Source: Bacteroidales bacterium (lineage in GTDB: Bacteria > Bacteroidota > Bacteroidia > Bacteroidales > UBA3663). Taken from it: a stretch of DNA of 64,000 bases. Below the pieces are notes generated by a model. The model was not told the origin of the DNA. It made no database searches and was given only the letters and a program-made list of their open reading frames with translations. Positions 17,586 to 26,088 of the stretch are shown here, piece by piece (the stretch's first letter is position 1; every line of letters starts with the position of its first letter). The stretch is from positions 1 through 64,000 of the forward strand of contig JAFYZW010000143.1 in the NCBI GenBank assembly GCA_017548545.1, read 5' to 3'. Made by a program: the position numbers and the translations under genes.

Positions 17586-19169
17586 CTAAAAGCACTGGGC
17601 GACGAGGGCATCAGCGCAGCGCCTGCCATCCATGGCCGACGAAACGATGCCACCAGCAAAGCCTGCACCCTCGCCGCAAGGATAGAGATGCTGGACGACG
17701 GGGTGACATAGCGACACGCTATCGCGAGGGATGCGTACAGGAGATGAGGTGCGCGTTTCGGTGCCGACAAGCAAAGCCTCGTCGGTAAGGAACCCATGGG
17801 CACGTCGTCCAAAGAAACGGAGTCCCTCCTGCAATCGCGCACCGATGAACTTGGGCAACCAGAAATGCAAAGGACTGGCTACGATACCCGGGGTGTAGGA
17901 CGAGGCGGGAAGATTGGCAGACAATCGGCCATTGACGAAGTCGGTCATACGCTGGGCGGGGGCGACCTGTGTGCGTCCACCATTGAGCCAACATTGATGC
18001 TCGATAGCCTCCTGGATGGCCATCATGGCCAAGGGACCGGCGGGATCGATGTCGAGATGAAGCTGGCTGGCCAGGAGCGGGATATCATCGACACGAATCT
18101 CGGCAACCATGGCAGCGTTGGCCCAACGACCACCGCGCGAACTGGTGCTCATACCATTGACGACAACCTGATCGGACATCGTGGCCGAGGGCACGATGAC
18201 ACCACCAGGACACATGCAGAAACTATAGACGCCACGATTATCGACCTGCGTGACGAAACTGTATTCTGCTGGAGGCAGATATTCGCCACGACCTTCGCGG
18301 GAATGATATTGGATACGGTCGATAAGAGGCTGCGGGTGTTCCAAACGGCAACCGATGGCCAAGCCCTTGGCTTCGATAAGAATGCCTTCGTCGTGAAGCA
18401 TTCGGTAGATGTCGCGTGCCGAATGGCCTGTAGCTAGAATGACGGGACCCAAAAACTCACGACCATCGAGGGTGCGCACACCGACTACCTTATTGGCGGA
18501 AAGAATCAGTTGGGAGACAACAGTCTCGAAATGTATCTGACCACCGCAAGCAATGATTTTCTCGCGAATGCCGGCAATGATGGCAGGTAACTTCTCGGTA
18601 CCAATGTGGGGATGGGAAGCATCGAGGATGCCCGTGTCGGCGCCGAACTGGCACAGACCTTCGAGCACGCCCTGCACATTGCCGCGTTTCTTTGAGCGTG
18701 TGAAAAGCTTGCCGTCTGAGAAAGCCCCTGCCCCTCCTTCGCCGAAACAATAGTTGGAATTGGGATCGACGCGCTGTTCGCGGGTGATAAGAGCTACATC
18801 GCGACGACGGTCGCGCACATTGCGTCCGCGCTCGATGACGATGGGACGCACTCCCAACTCGATGAGCCGAAGGGCGGCAAAGAGACCGCCTGGACCCGCA
18901 CCGACGACAATGGCCTGAGGTGCATGGGCTGGCACTTCGCGATATTCCACTGCATGATATGTCTCCTGAGGCGGTTCCTCGTTGATATATAGGTCCACAT
19001 CAAGCTGCACCATCACCTGACGCTGGCGTGCGTCGATGCTGGTGTGCTTCATGCGCAGTCCACACAGCGCTTTACGAGGGATGTCAAACTCGCGGCAAAT
19101 TTGTGCCTCAAGTTTCTCGGTATCGCGCCACACCTGCGGCAGAACACGAATCTTGACGTTCTTAATCAT
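17586..19169 (-). CDS. FAD-dependent dehydrogenase-like protein (COG2509 family)
   Basis: 527 residues. An N-terminal alpha/beta domain (about 1-85) precedes the Rossmann FAD-binding motif AIVVGAGPGGLFAALRLIEL, then NYCFGEGGAGAFSDGKLFTR and a C-terminal FAD-contact region YPCGEGAGFAGGIVSSAMDG. This pattern is that of the uncharacterised COG2509 FAD-dependent dehydrogenases found widely in bacteria; the substrate is not known. The ATG shares one base with the radA stop codon (TAATG), indicating translational coupling as last gene of the DUF3667-radA-flavoprotein operon. Confidence 0.88.
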   Translation of the reverse strand: MIKNVKIRVLPQVWRDTEKLEAQICREFDIPRKALCGLRMKHTSIDARQRQVMVQLDVDLYINEEPPQETYHAVEYREVPAHAPQAIVVGAGPGGLFAALRLIELGVRPIVIERGRNVRDRRRDVALITREQRVDPNSNYCFGEGGAGAFSDGKLFTRSKKRGNVQGVLEGLCQFGADTGILDASHPHIGTEKLPAIIAGIREKIIACGGQIHFETVVSQLILSANKVVGVRTLDGREFLGPVILATGHSARDIYRMLHDEGILIEAKGLAIGCRLEHPQPLIDRIQYHSREGRGEYLPPAEYSFVTQVDNRGVYSFCMCPGGVIVPSATMSDQVVVNGMSTSSRGGRWANAAMVAEIRVDDIPLLASQLHLDIDPAGPLAMMAIQEAIEHQCWLNGGRTQVAPAQRMTDFVNGRLSANLPASSYTPGIVASPLHFWLPKFIGARLQEGLRFFGRRAHGFLTDEALLVGTETRTSSPVRIPRDSVSLCHPVVQHLYPCGEGAGFAGGIVSSAMDGRRCADALVAQCF

Positions 19170-20581
19170 TATTTAAAAAGAAGACGGAAAGCCTCATCGA
19201 CACGTGCGACGGGACAAACCTGTATCTTGAGGCTCTTCGTCTCGATGCTCTTGAGGGCGATGTTGGGGATGAGGATACGTTCGAAACCAAGCTTTTCGGC
19301 CTCACGGATGCGTTGTTCGAGACGGGCCACGGGACGTATCTCGCCCGAAAGTCCCACCTCGCCTGTCATGCAGGTAAGCGCTGGGAGTGGCATATCCAAG
19401 TTGGACGAAAGAATTGCTGCCATCACGGCCAAATCCATGGCGGGGTCGGACACACGGAGACCGCCCGCGATGTTGAGAAAGACATCCTTCTGCGCCAGCT
19501 TGAAGCCGACACGCTTCTCGAGGACGGCAAGCAACATGTTGAGACGTCGTTGGTCAAAACCCGTCGTGGAACGCATAGCCGTAGCATAGACGCTGGTGCT
19601 GACAAGTGCCTGTGTCTCGATGAGGAAAGGACGCATACCTTCAATGGCTGCAGCAATAGCGACACCAGAGAGATCCTTGTGGTCGGTGTTGAGCAACAAT
19701 TCGGAGGGGTTGGTGACCTGCCGCAACCCTGTGCCCAACATCTCGTAGATGCCCAACTCGGACGTCGAGCCGAAGCGGTTCTTGATAGCACGCAGAATGC
19801 GGTACATGTAATGTTGGTCGCCCTCGAACTGCAGGACAGTATCGACGATATGCTCAAGAACTTTCGGCCCAGCCAATGACCCTTCCTTGGTGATATGACC
19901 AATGAGGATGACGGGCGTGCCCGACTCCTTGGCGAACTTGAGGATGCGAGCTGCACATTCACGCACCTGTCCAACACTGCCTGCACTTGATTCAAGATCA
20001 ACGGTGGCAATCGTTTGGATGGAATCGATGACAAGGATATCTGGTTCCACGTTGGCCACATGGGTGAAGATCTCGTCAAGGTTGGTCTCGCAGGCGATGA
20101 AGACATGGTCAATGTCGCCCGTGGCCAGGCGCGTGGCACGCAGCTTGAGCTGATAGGCCGACTCCTCGCCCGAACAATAGAGCACCTTCTTGTCGGGGAT
20201 GTTCATGACGGTCTGCAGGACGAGCGTCGATTTGCCGATGCCAGGGTCGCCTCCCAAGAGCACCATCGAACCGGGCACTAGGCCACCGCCCAACACGCGG
20301 TTGAGTTCATCGTCGTGCATGTCGATGCGCTGCTCCTCGCGCGCCTCAATCTCGGAGAGCCGACGGGGACGTTCCTTCTGTCCGGGTAGGCCCAACGTGC
20401 CGCCATGGCTCCACTGGACACCACCGCCCTTACGTGAAACCTTACCGATGGCACCCGTCTGCGCATCGACAATCTCCTCGACACAGGTGCCCCACTCGCC
20501 GCACGACGGACACTTGCCGAACCACTTGGGCTCGTCGTTGCCACAGGCACTGCAGAAATATGCTGTTTTTTTCTTTGCCAT
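19169..20581 (-). CDS. radA: DNA repair protein RadA (Sms)
   Basis: 470 residues. N-terminal zinc finger (Cys10, Cys13, Cys24, Cys27: FCSACG ... KCPSCGEWG), RecA-like ATPase with Walker A GGDPGIGKST, the RadA-specific KNRFG motif (AIKNRFGSTSELGIYEM), and a C-terminal Lon-protease-like domain (GGLRVSDPAMDLAVMAAILS). RadA drives branch migration of recombination intermediates. It is three bases downstream of the DUF3667 gene and overlaps the next gene by one base. Confidence 0.96.
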   Translation of the reverse strand: MAKKKTAYFCSACGNDEPKWFGKCPSCGEWGTCVEEIVDAQTGAIGKVSRKGGGVQWSHGGTLGLPGQKERPRRLSEIEAREEQRIDMHDDELNRVLGGGLVPGSMVLLGGDPGIGKSTLVLQTVMNIPDKKVLYCSGEESAYQLKLRATRLATGDIDHVFIACETNLDEIFTHVANVEPDILVIDSIQTIATVDLESSAGSVGQVRECAARILKFAKESGTPVILIGHITKEGSLAGPKVLEHIVDTVLQFEGDQHYMYRILRAIKNRFGSTSELGIYEMLGTGLRQVTNPSELLLNTDHKDLSGVAIAAAIEGMRPFLIETQALVSTSVYATAMRSTTGFDQRRLNMLLAVLEKRVGFKLAQKDVFLNIAGGLRVSDPAMDLAVMAAILSSNLDMPLPALTCMTGEVGLSGEIRPVARLEQRIREAEKLGFERILIPNIALKSIETKSLKIQVCPVARVDEAFRLLFK

Positions 20582-20584
20582 ATT

Positions 20585-21667
20585 CTAATAGTTCATTTTA
20601 TCGAGCAGGGCAGGTTCGTTCTTATAAAAGTAATAGCCCAAAACAAAAGCCACGGAAAGAAATACGACAATCACCATAAAGCCAACCAAGAAAATATAAC
20701 CAAGAACACGTCGCTTGGAGTAGCCGGAGAACTGCTTGAACGTCACAAAAATCATTATGAACGAAACGAGCTTGAGGAGGTCGGAATCCAGCAATTGCGC
20801 GATAATCGAGTAAACACTGTAGGTATTGGAGGTGCAGATGATTGCAACCATGAACTCGGAATACCTGAGATCAGGAATGGAGGGAGTGGAACGGAAGAAG
20901 ATGAACAAAGGCAGCGAGAGCAACGCCAACAACATCAGGGAGAAGATGGCGGGATTCTGTTCGCTCATGACATCTAAAACCGATAAGACGTTCATGAGAA
21001 ACTTGCCGACTTTAGTTTGCAGATGGAGATCCTCATAGGTCATGCTATCGTGCTCCTCGTTGGCATCGTCCGCGTCCTCATTCTGCTCAGCTTCATCCTC
21101 GGTGGGTTGTGCGTCGGCAACTATCGTCTCAGGTTGCTCGTCAGGCTTGACCACATCGGGCAGAATATCGTCGAGGTTTACGGTCGATTCCGTGGCTTTG
21201 TTGGGATCGAATGTTTCATCAACACTACTGCCGGTGTCTTTCTTCTTTTCGAAATCGAACGTGAAGCCCTTTTCGACAATCAGCGAGAAGGTGGCGAGCA
21301 GGAAGAACAACTTGAAGGGCGAAAAATAGGCGGCCTGCATGCCGTTCAGATAGTCGCGAATCATGTAGCCCGGACGCACCATCGTATCGAAGATGCTGCG
21401 GAACACGCTGCGGTTGTTGACGTCCCACACATCGAGGAAGAGTGCAAAGGCCTTCCGAAACGAGAAGCGCCCCACTGCGGATGCCTGGCCGCAACGGGGA
21501 CAATAGTTGCCGGTGTATTCAGTGCCGCAGCACGCGCACTTGCAGCTTTTCTCAGACATAGGAGCCAACTCGTGCGGCTTGCGCTGCCAAATGCGGAAGG
21601 CACGCCACCAGACAGACAGATGCCGTTTGGTAGGGATATATTTGACGAGTTTCTGTGATTTATTCAT
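20585..21667 (-). CDS. DUF3667-type membrane protein with N-terminal zinc ribbon
   Basis: 360 residues from the ATG at 21667 (an upstream TTG at 21691 is possible). Near residue 45 is a zinc ribbon CKCACCGTEYTGNYCPRCGQ, followed by an amphipathic region (FLDVWDVNNRSVFRSIFDTM) and MIRDYLNGMQAAYFSPFKLF, the signature of DUF3667 proteins. An acidic linker (Asp/Glu-rich, about residues 150-205) precedes three or four membrane segments. Function unknown. It heads the operon with radA. Confidence 0.8.
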   Translation of the reverse strand: MNKSQKLVKYIPTKRHLSVWWRAFRIWQRKPHELAPMSEKSCKCACCGTEYTGNYCPRCGQASAVGRFSFRKAFALFLDVWDVNNRSVFRSIFDTMVRPGYMIRDYLNGMQAAYFSPFKLFFLLATFSLIVEKGFTFDFEKKKDTGSSVDETFDPNKATESTVNLDDILPDVVKPDEQPETIVADAQPTEDEAEQNEDADDANEEHDSMTYEDLHLQTKVGKFLMNVLSVLDVMSEQNPAIFSLMLLALLSLPLFIFFRSTPSIPDLRYSEFMVAIICTSNTYSVYSIIAQLLDSDLLKLVSFIMIFVTFKQFSGYSKRRVLGYIFLVGFMVIVVFLSVAFVLGYYFYKNEPALLDKMNY

Positions 21668-21748
21668 TGCATACTTTGCCAAAATAAACAAAAGGCCTTT
21701 GCAGCGCCTCGGCTGACAAGAATGTCGTCAGGATGCCGTTTGGCGCTG

Positions 21749-21779
21749 CAAAGGTAAGAATAAAAAAGGAATTATCAAA
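21749..21779 (-). promoter_or_regulatory. Promoter of the DUF3667-radA operon
   Basis: Minus-strand TTTG (21776-21779) and TACCTTTG (21749-21756) with a 19-bp spacer. Confidence 0.7.
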
Positions 21780-21802
21780 ACTTTTGGGATAAAAACACAC
21801 TT

Positions 21803-22354
21803 TTACTCCTTAATACTTACTCCACCGAAGAAGTTGCTTGCGACAATGTGGAGGCACGGCGCATCCTTTTGAGAGTTACGTACTGCCTCGTTGCCGACGC
21901 CACCGACGAAACTACGACTCTTGACCTCGACATTGACGGTCTTGGGAACAAACAACTCGACACCTCCTAGGAAGGTGCGAATGTCGATCTCCTCGTCTTC
22001 GGTGATGACTGCCTCGCGAAGATCCATGCGGATGCCGCCGCAGAAGGCATCGAGACGGGCGCCCTTGAAAGGCTCGCCATGGAAGATGTACTCGTCGCCA
22101 CCATAGCGTGCGGTGCAACAGATGCGCTTACCGTCCTCGTTGACTGGAATCGGACGCTGCAACCACTGGTCATGGCTGTTCGAGTAGCTGCTGATGATAA
22201 GTTCCACGCCGATGAACAGGAAGAACAACGGAGCAAGATAGGATGTCCAAGGCTGCTGCCAGATCCAATCCAGATCGATGAGCCCACTCAGGTCGGCAAT
22301 CTTCAAAAGTGCCGCCACCACGAAAATAATACCAATGATTTTCCTTCGTTTCAT
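21803..22354 (-). CDS. LiaF-like membrane protein (cell-wall-active antibiotics response family)
   Basis: 183 residues from the ATG at 22354, selected because it follows the promoter and starts a typical membrane N-terminus (MKRRKIIGIIFVVAALLKI). Two membrane segments (about 7-25 and 40-60) precede a beta-helical C-terminal domain with repeated LDAFCGGIRMDLREA, RTFLGGVELFVPKTVNVEV and SRSFVGGVGNEA, the pattern of the LiaF C-terminal domain. It is divergent from a LytTR regulator with a shared 200-bp control region, which suggests an envelope-stress or signalling module. The precise role is not known in Bacteroidota. Confidence 0.82.
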   Translation of the reverse strand: MKRRKIIGIIFVVAALLKIADLSGLIDLDWIWQQPWTSYLAPLFFLFIGVELIISSYSNSHDQWLQRPIPVNEDGKRICCTARYGGDEYIFHGEPFKGARLDAFCGGIRMDLREAVITEDEEIDIRTFLGGVELFVPKTVNVEVKSRSFVGGVGNEAVRNSQKDAPCLHIVASNFFGGVSIKE

Positions 22355-22406
22355 ATTGTTAGATTTATATGTGTTATTGTGATAAAGACGGTTGATTTTT
22401 CGAGTG

Positions 22407-22438
22407 CAAAGATATGACAACGGTTTCTCACCTGCAAA
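22407..22438 (-). promoter_or_regulatory. Promoter of the LiaF-like gene
   Basis: Minus-strand TTTG (22435-22438) and TATCTTTG (22407-22414), spacer 20 bp. Confidence 0.72.
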
Positions 22439-22462
22439 TTTCAGGGATAAACTGCTCATTTT

Positions 22463-22514
22463 TGTGACGAATTGCAATAGGTAGTGGATTAAATCGCAGA
22501 AATGTGACGAATTG
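22463..22514 (+). promoter_or_regulatory. 12-bp direct repeat upstream of the LytTR gene (candidate autoregulatory operator)
   Basis: TGTGACGAATTG occurs at 22463-22474 and again at 22503-22514, 40 bp apart and immediately before the -33 box. LytTR proteins commonly bind spaced direct repeats, so autoregulation is a reasonable inference. Confidence 0.5.
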
Positions 22515-22546
22515 TTTGGTATTATCCCAAAAAGAGTGTATCTTTG
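22515..22546 (+). promoter_or_regulatory. Promoter of the LytTR gene, nearly leaderless
   Basis: TTTG (22515-22518), 20-bp spacer, TATCTTTG (22539-22546). The ATG at 22555 is only nine bases past the -7 box, so the mRNA should begin within a few bases of the start codon. Confidence 0.72.
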
Positions 22547-22554
22547 CGGACTGT

Positions 22555-23469
22555 ATGGATAAAGGTCAAAAAGAAACAATCCGAATACGTATCATCAGCG
22601 TCGGATTTACGGTGCTGTCCTTGTTCGTGTTCAAGCCCTTTGGACTCGAAGCATGGCAATGGGAGGCCTATGCCCACCTGTTGGCCATTGGCGCACTGGG
22701 GTTCGGAACATGTATGCTTGTCGAAATTATCTTGAAGTATCTCGTCAGAATGCCGCGATCGACGAAACGTGGAGTCGATTACATCATACGCCGCAACCTC
22801 TGGTTCCAGCTCATCAACACACCGCTCATTTCGCTGATCATTTGCCTCTATCGACATTATGTGTTAAGCGACCGCGAGCCAGGCAATCATCTCTCGTGGA
22901 GCAATTACTTCGAGACATTGCTCATCATCGCCTTCTGCTCCTTTGCCGTAGGCTTGTATTGGCGCTTTAAGTTCCGAAATAGGTATCTGAGGGCCGAGCT
23001 GGAGGAGACGCAGTTACTGAACATGCAGTTGCAAAGAATGCAGCAACCTCTAGCTTCGGTGGACGAAGGTAAACAGACCGCAGAATCGGGCGAAAACGTC
23101 ACGACACCATTCGAAACCACCCAACCACCGACAACGATTGTTCTTACGGGAACGACAAGCGAGACAGTGACACTGCACACATATGACCTCCTTTATATCG
23201 AAGCCGTTGGAAACTATGTGAAGGTATGCCAGCTGTGTGACGGCAAGGTTCATACCGATATGTTGCGAGCCACTTCGAAGCAGATGGAAGACGACCTGAA
23301 GGACTATCCGATGATTGTGCGTTGTCACCGCGCCTTCCTCGTGAACCTCGGACAAGTGGAAAAAATTGTCTCAAAGGCGGGCTCCATGCAGCTCGTCATG
23401 AAGCATAACCACGAGGCAATACCCGTCTCGCGCAGCAACATGTCGCAGGTCAAGAGCGCCATCAGTTGA
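22555..23469 (+). CDS. Membrane-anchored LytTR-family transcriptional regulator
   Basis: 304 residues from the ATG at 22555; earlier in-frame codons lie inside the promoter. Four membrane segments cover about residues 12-150 (VGFTVLSLFVFKPFGL, LLAIGALGFGTCMLVEIIL, LINTPLISLIICLYRHYVL, LLIIAFCSFAVGLYWRF). A coiled region follows, then a LytTR DNA-binding domain (about 200-304) with DLLYIEAVGNYVKVCQ, FLVNLGQVEKIVSKAG and IPVSRSNMSQVKSAI. There is no receiver domain, so it is a one-component membrane regulator. Divergent from the LiaF-like gene. Confidence 0.88.
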   Translation: MDKGQKETIRIRIISVGFTVLSLFVFKPFGLEAWQWEAYAHLLAIGALGFGTCMLVEIILKYLVRMPRSTKRGVDYIIRRNLWFQLINTPLISLIICLYRHYVLSDREPGNHLSWSNYFETLLIIAFCSFAVGLYWRFKFRNRYLRAELEETQLLNMQLQRMQQPLASVDEGKQTAESGENVTTPFETTQPPTTIVLTGTTSETVTLHTYDLLYIEAVGNYVKVCQLCDGKVHTDMLRATSKQMEDDLKDYPMIVRCHRAFLVNLGQVEKIVSKAGSMQLVMKHNHEAIPVSRSNMSQVKSAIS

Positions 23470-23529
23470 ACAACCTCTTTTTTGTATCCAATCCTTTTTA
23501 TATCAATCAACACATAACAGCAACAGATT

Positions 23530-24279
23530 ATGGAACAGAAACGTGCCATCGTAATGGGAGCCACTTCGGGCATAGGACAAGCCGTCGCCAAAAAACTGAC
23601 AAAAGAAGGGTGGCAGGTGGGTATCGCTGGGCGCAAGCTCGACCGGCTCATTGAAATGCAGCGCAAGGACCTTGACATCGTCGCTATTCAACAGATTGAC
23701 GTCACACGCGACAATGCACCCGAACAGTTGTTGACGCTGATCGGCAAGATGGGTGGTGAGATTGACCTCTACTTCCACAGCTCGGGCATCGGATACCAGA
23801 ATCCCGACCTCGATGCCGAAAAAGAGCTCGCCACCGTCGAGACCAATGCCTTGGGTATGACACGTATGGTGCTGACTGCCTTCAAGTACTTCGAGAGTCG
23901 GCCCGAACGCGAGGGACAGATTGCGGTCATCAGCAGTATTGCAGGCACCAAAGGACTAGGTGCTGCACCTGCTTACTCGGCTACAAAGCGATACGTGAAC
24001 CATTATCTGGAATGTCTCACCCAACTGAAACACATCAAGGGACTCAAGAAACTGACCATTTCCGACATCCGTCCCGGTTTCGTCAGGACACCTTTGTTGA
24101 ACGATGGAGGGAAATACCCATTGCAGCTCGACGTCGAAAAGGTCGCTGAAGAGATTGTGCGGAAAGTTGAAAAGAAAAAGCAGATCATCACCGTCGATTG
24201 GCGCTACCGTATCCTCGTCTTCTTCTGGCGCCTCATCCCCCGATGGATTTGGGTAAGATTAAGGATTATTTCGAAATAA
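23530..24279 (+). CDS. Short-chain dehydrogenase/reductase (SDR)
   Basis: 249 residues. Classical SDR pattern: nucleotide-binding GATSGIGQAVAKKL, NAG-equivalent region SSGIGYQNPD, catalytic Ser in AVISSIAGTKGLG, YSATKRYVNHYLE (YxxxK), and DIRPGFVRTPLL. The hydrophobic end (YRILVFFWRLIPRWIWVRL) could attach it to the membrane. Substrate unknown. It starts 60 bp after the LytTR gene without a visible promoter and may be read from it. Confidence 0.9.
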   Translation: MEQKRAIVMGATSGIGQAVAKKLTKEGWQVGIAGRKLDRLIEMQRKDLDIVAIQQIDVTRDNAPEQLLTLIGKMGGEIDLYFHSSGIGYQNPDLDAEKELATVETNALGMTRMVLTAFKYFESRPEREGQIAVISSIAGTKGLGAAPAYSATKRYVNHYLECLTQLKHIKGLKKLTISDIRPGFVRTPLLNDGGKYPLQLDVEKVAEEIVRKVEKKKQIITVDWRYRILVFFWRLIPRWIWVRLRIISK

Positions 24280-24324
24280 CAGTATTTATGAACGAAATAG
24301 CTACAAATCTCAAACAAACACACT

Positions 24325-26076
24325 ATGAATAACATAATTACTACCTTGGCAGCCACAGTTCTGGTTATTGCAGGCTGCACACTCACGACATTGGCACAGG
24401 CACCTTCGAAGACCTGGAATCCCAATGCAAAGAACGGAATGTATCGAAATCCGATCATCGATGCCGACTATTCCGACCCCGATGTTTGCCGAGTAGGCAA
24501 CGACTACTACATGACTTCTTCGTCGTTTGCATGTTTCCCTGGACTGCAGATCCTGCACAGCACAGACCTGGTGAATTGGGAAATCATCGGACATGCCTTA
24601 ACCGACGACTATCCCGTACTAGAGGAGTATGAAGGCACCGATCTGGATTGGCACAAGAAAATCCAGCATGGCAACTACGTCTGGGCTCCTGCTATCCGCT
24701 ATCACGACGGATGGTTCTATATCTACTGCGGCGATCCCGACCAAGGCCTCTTCATGACCAAAACTCAAGATCCCGCTGGAACCTGGGAACCTATCGTTTG
24801 GGTGAAAAAGGGCAAGGGACTTATCGACTGCTGTCCACTTTGGGACGAGGACGGTAAGGCATACCTTTCACACGGTTGTGCAGGTTCACGTGCTGGCGTA
24901 AAGTCCATCCTCTTTGTTGCACCGATGTCGCCCGACGGAACCAAAGTCATCGGTCCTTCGCGCGTAGTTTATGATGGACACGAGGATCAGCCCACCATCG
25001 AGGGCACCAAGTTCTACAAACGAAATGGCTACTACTATATCTTCAGCCCTGCAGGTGGCGTGAAATATGGATGGCAGGTCGAGCTCCGCAGCCGCAGTCC
25101 TTACGGCCCCTACGAAGAGTATGTCGGCCTCGCACAAGGCAAGTCGAAGGTCAACGGTCCCCACCAAGGCGCATGGGTTGATACGCAGAATGGCGAAGAC
25201 TGGTTTATACATTTCCAGGACAAACATGCCTATGGTCGTGTCGTACACCTGCAGCCTGCCAAGTGGGTCAACGACTGGCTCGTCATCGGCGAAGACAAGG
25301 ACGGTGACGGTTGCGGAGATGCCGTAGCACAATGGAAGAAACCCAACCTCCCCTCTTCGGGCGAGTTCCAACCTGCTGAAGATGACGAATTCGATTCGAC
25401 GGAACTTGGCCTGCAATGGCAGTTTGAAGGCCCATACAGTCATTACTGGTACTTCTGCGATGCTAACAAGAGCAAGCTGCGCCTATATGGCGTGCAGCGA
25501 CCCGATGACTTCAAGAACCTCTCCGACCTGCAGAACGTCCTGTTACAGAAGTTCCCCACCGAAAACTTTACGGCTACGGCCAAGATGCAGTTCATTCCCA
25601 ATCCGGAATACAAGGACAAGGGCGAAGAAGGTGGATTCATCGTCAAGGGACAGGACTATGCCGCCCTCAAGATTGTCAGCATCAAGGAGGGTTGCGAACT
25701 GCGTTATGTCACTTGTAAGGATGCCATGCGGGGCAAAGCCGAGGAGATTGAGAAGCGCGTGGAGCTGAAGGTCAATAAGATGAAGGCGCCCTATACGCAG
25801 AAGTACGCTGTCGATGACATCCCACAACCACGATATGCCACACAGGACGTCTATGTGCGTGTGACTGTGAGGAGCGAAGGCACTGGCAATGCCATCAAGT
25901 CGAAGGCACAGTTCTTCTATAGCCTCGATGGCAAGAAATTTAAGAAGATTGGCGACGAATTCACAGTCAAGGAAGGCAAATGGATTGGAGCAAAACTCGG
26001 CTTCTACAACTCTCGTCCAAGTGTCAAGAACGACGGCGCTTTCCTCGATGTCGATTGGATCCGATTTGAAAAGTAA
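24325..26076 (+). CDS. Secreted GH43 glycoside hydrolase with C-terminal beta-sandwich
   Basis: 583 residues with a signal peptide ending near TLTTLAQA. The five-bladed propeller is typical of GH43: NPIIDADYSDPDVCRVGNDY (catalytic base Asp), LDWHKKIQHGNYVWAPAIRY, and GPHQGAWVDTQNGEDWFIHF. After about residue 350 comes a concanavalin-like domain (FDSTELGLQWQFEGPYSHYW). Such two-domain GH43 enzymes act as beta-xylosidases or arabinofuranosidases. It is 45 bp after the SDR and 12 bp before a sodium/solute symporter, suggesting that the released sugar is imported by that symporter. Confidence 0.9.
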   Translation: MNNIITTLAATVLVIAGCTLTTLAQAPSKTWNPNAKNGMYRNPIIDADYSDPDVCRVGNDYYMTSSSFACFPGLQILHSTDLVNWEIIGHALTDDYPVLEEYEGTDLDWHKKIQHGNYVWAPAIRYHDGWFYIYCGDPDQGLFMTKTQDPAGTWEPIVWVKKGKGLIDCCPLWDEDGKAYLSHGCAGSRAGVKSILFVAPMSPDGTKVIGPSRVVYDGHEDQPTIEGTKFYKRNGYYYIFSPAGGVKYGWQVELRSRSPYGPYEEYVGLAQGKSKVNGPHQGAWVDTQNGEDWFIHFQDKHAYGRVVHLQPAKWVNDWLVIGEDKDGDGCGDAVAQWKKPNLPSSGEFQPAEDDEFDSTELGLQWQFEGPYSHYWYFCDANKSKLRLYGVQRPDDFKNLSDLQNVLLQKFPTENFTATAKMQFIPNPEYKDKGEEGGFIVKGQDYAALKIVSIKEGCELRYVTCKDAMRGKAEEIEKRVELKVNKMKAPYTQKYAVDDIPQPRYATQDVYVRVTVRSEGTGNAIKSKAQFFYSLDGKKFKKIGDEFTVKEGKWIGAKLGFYNSRPSVKNDGAFLDVDWIRFEK

Positions 26077-26088
26077 GAACAAAAAAGA

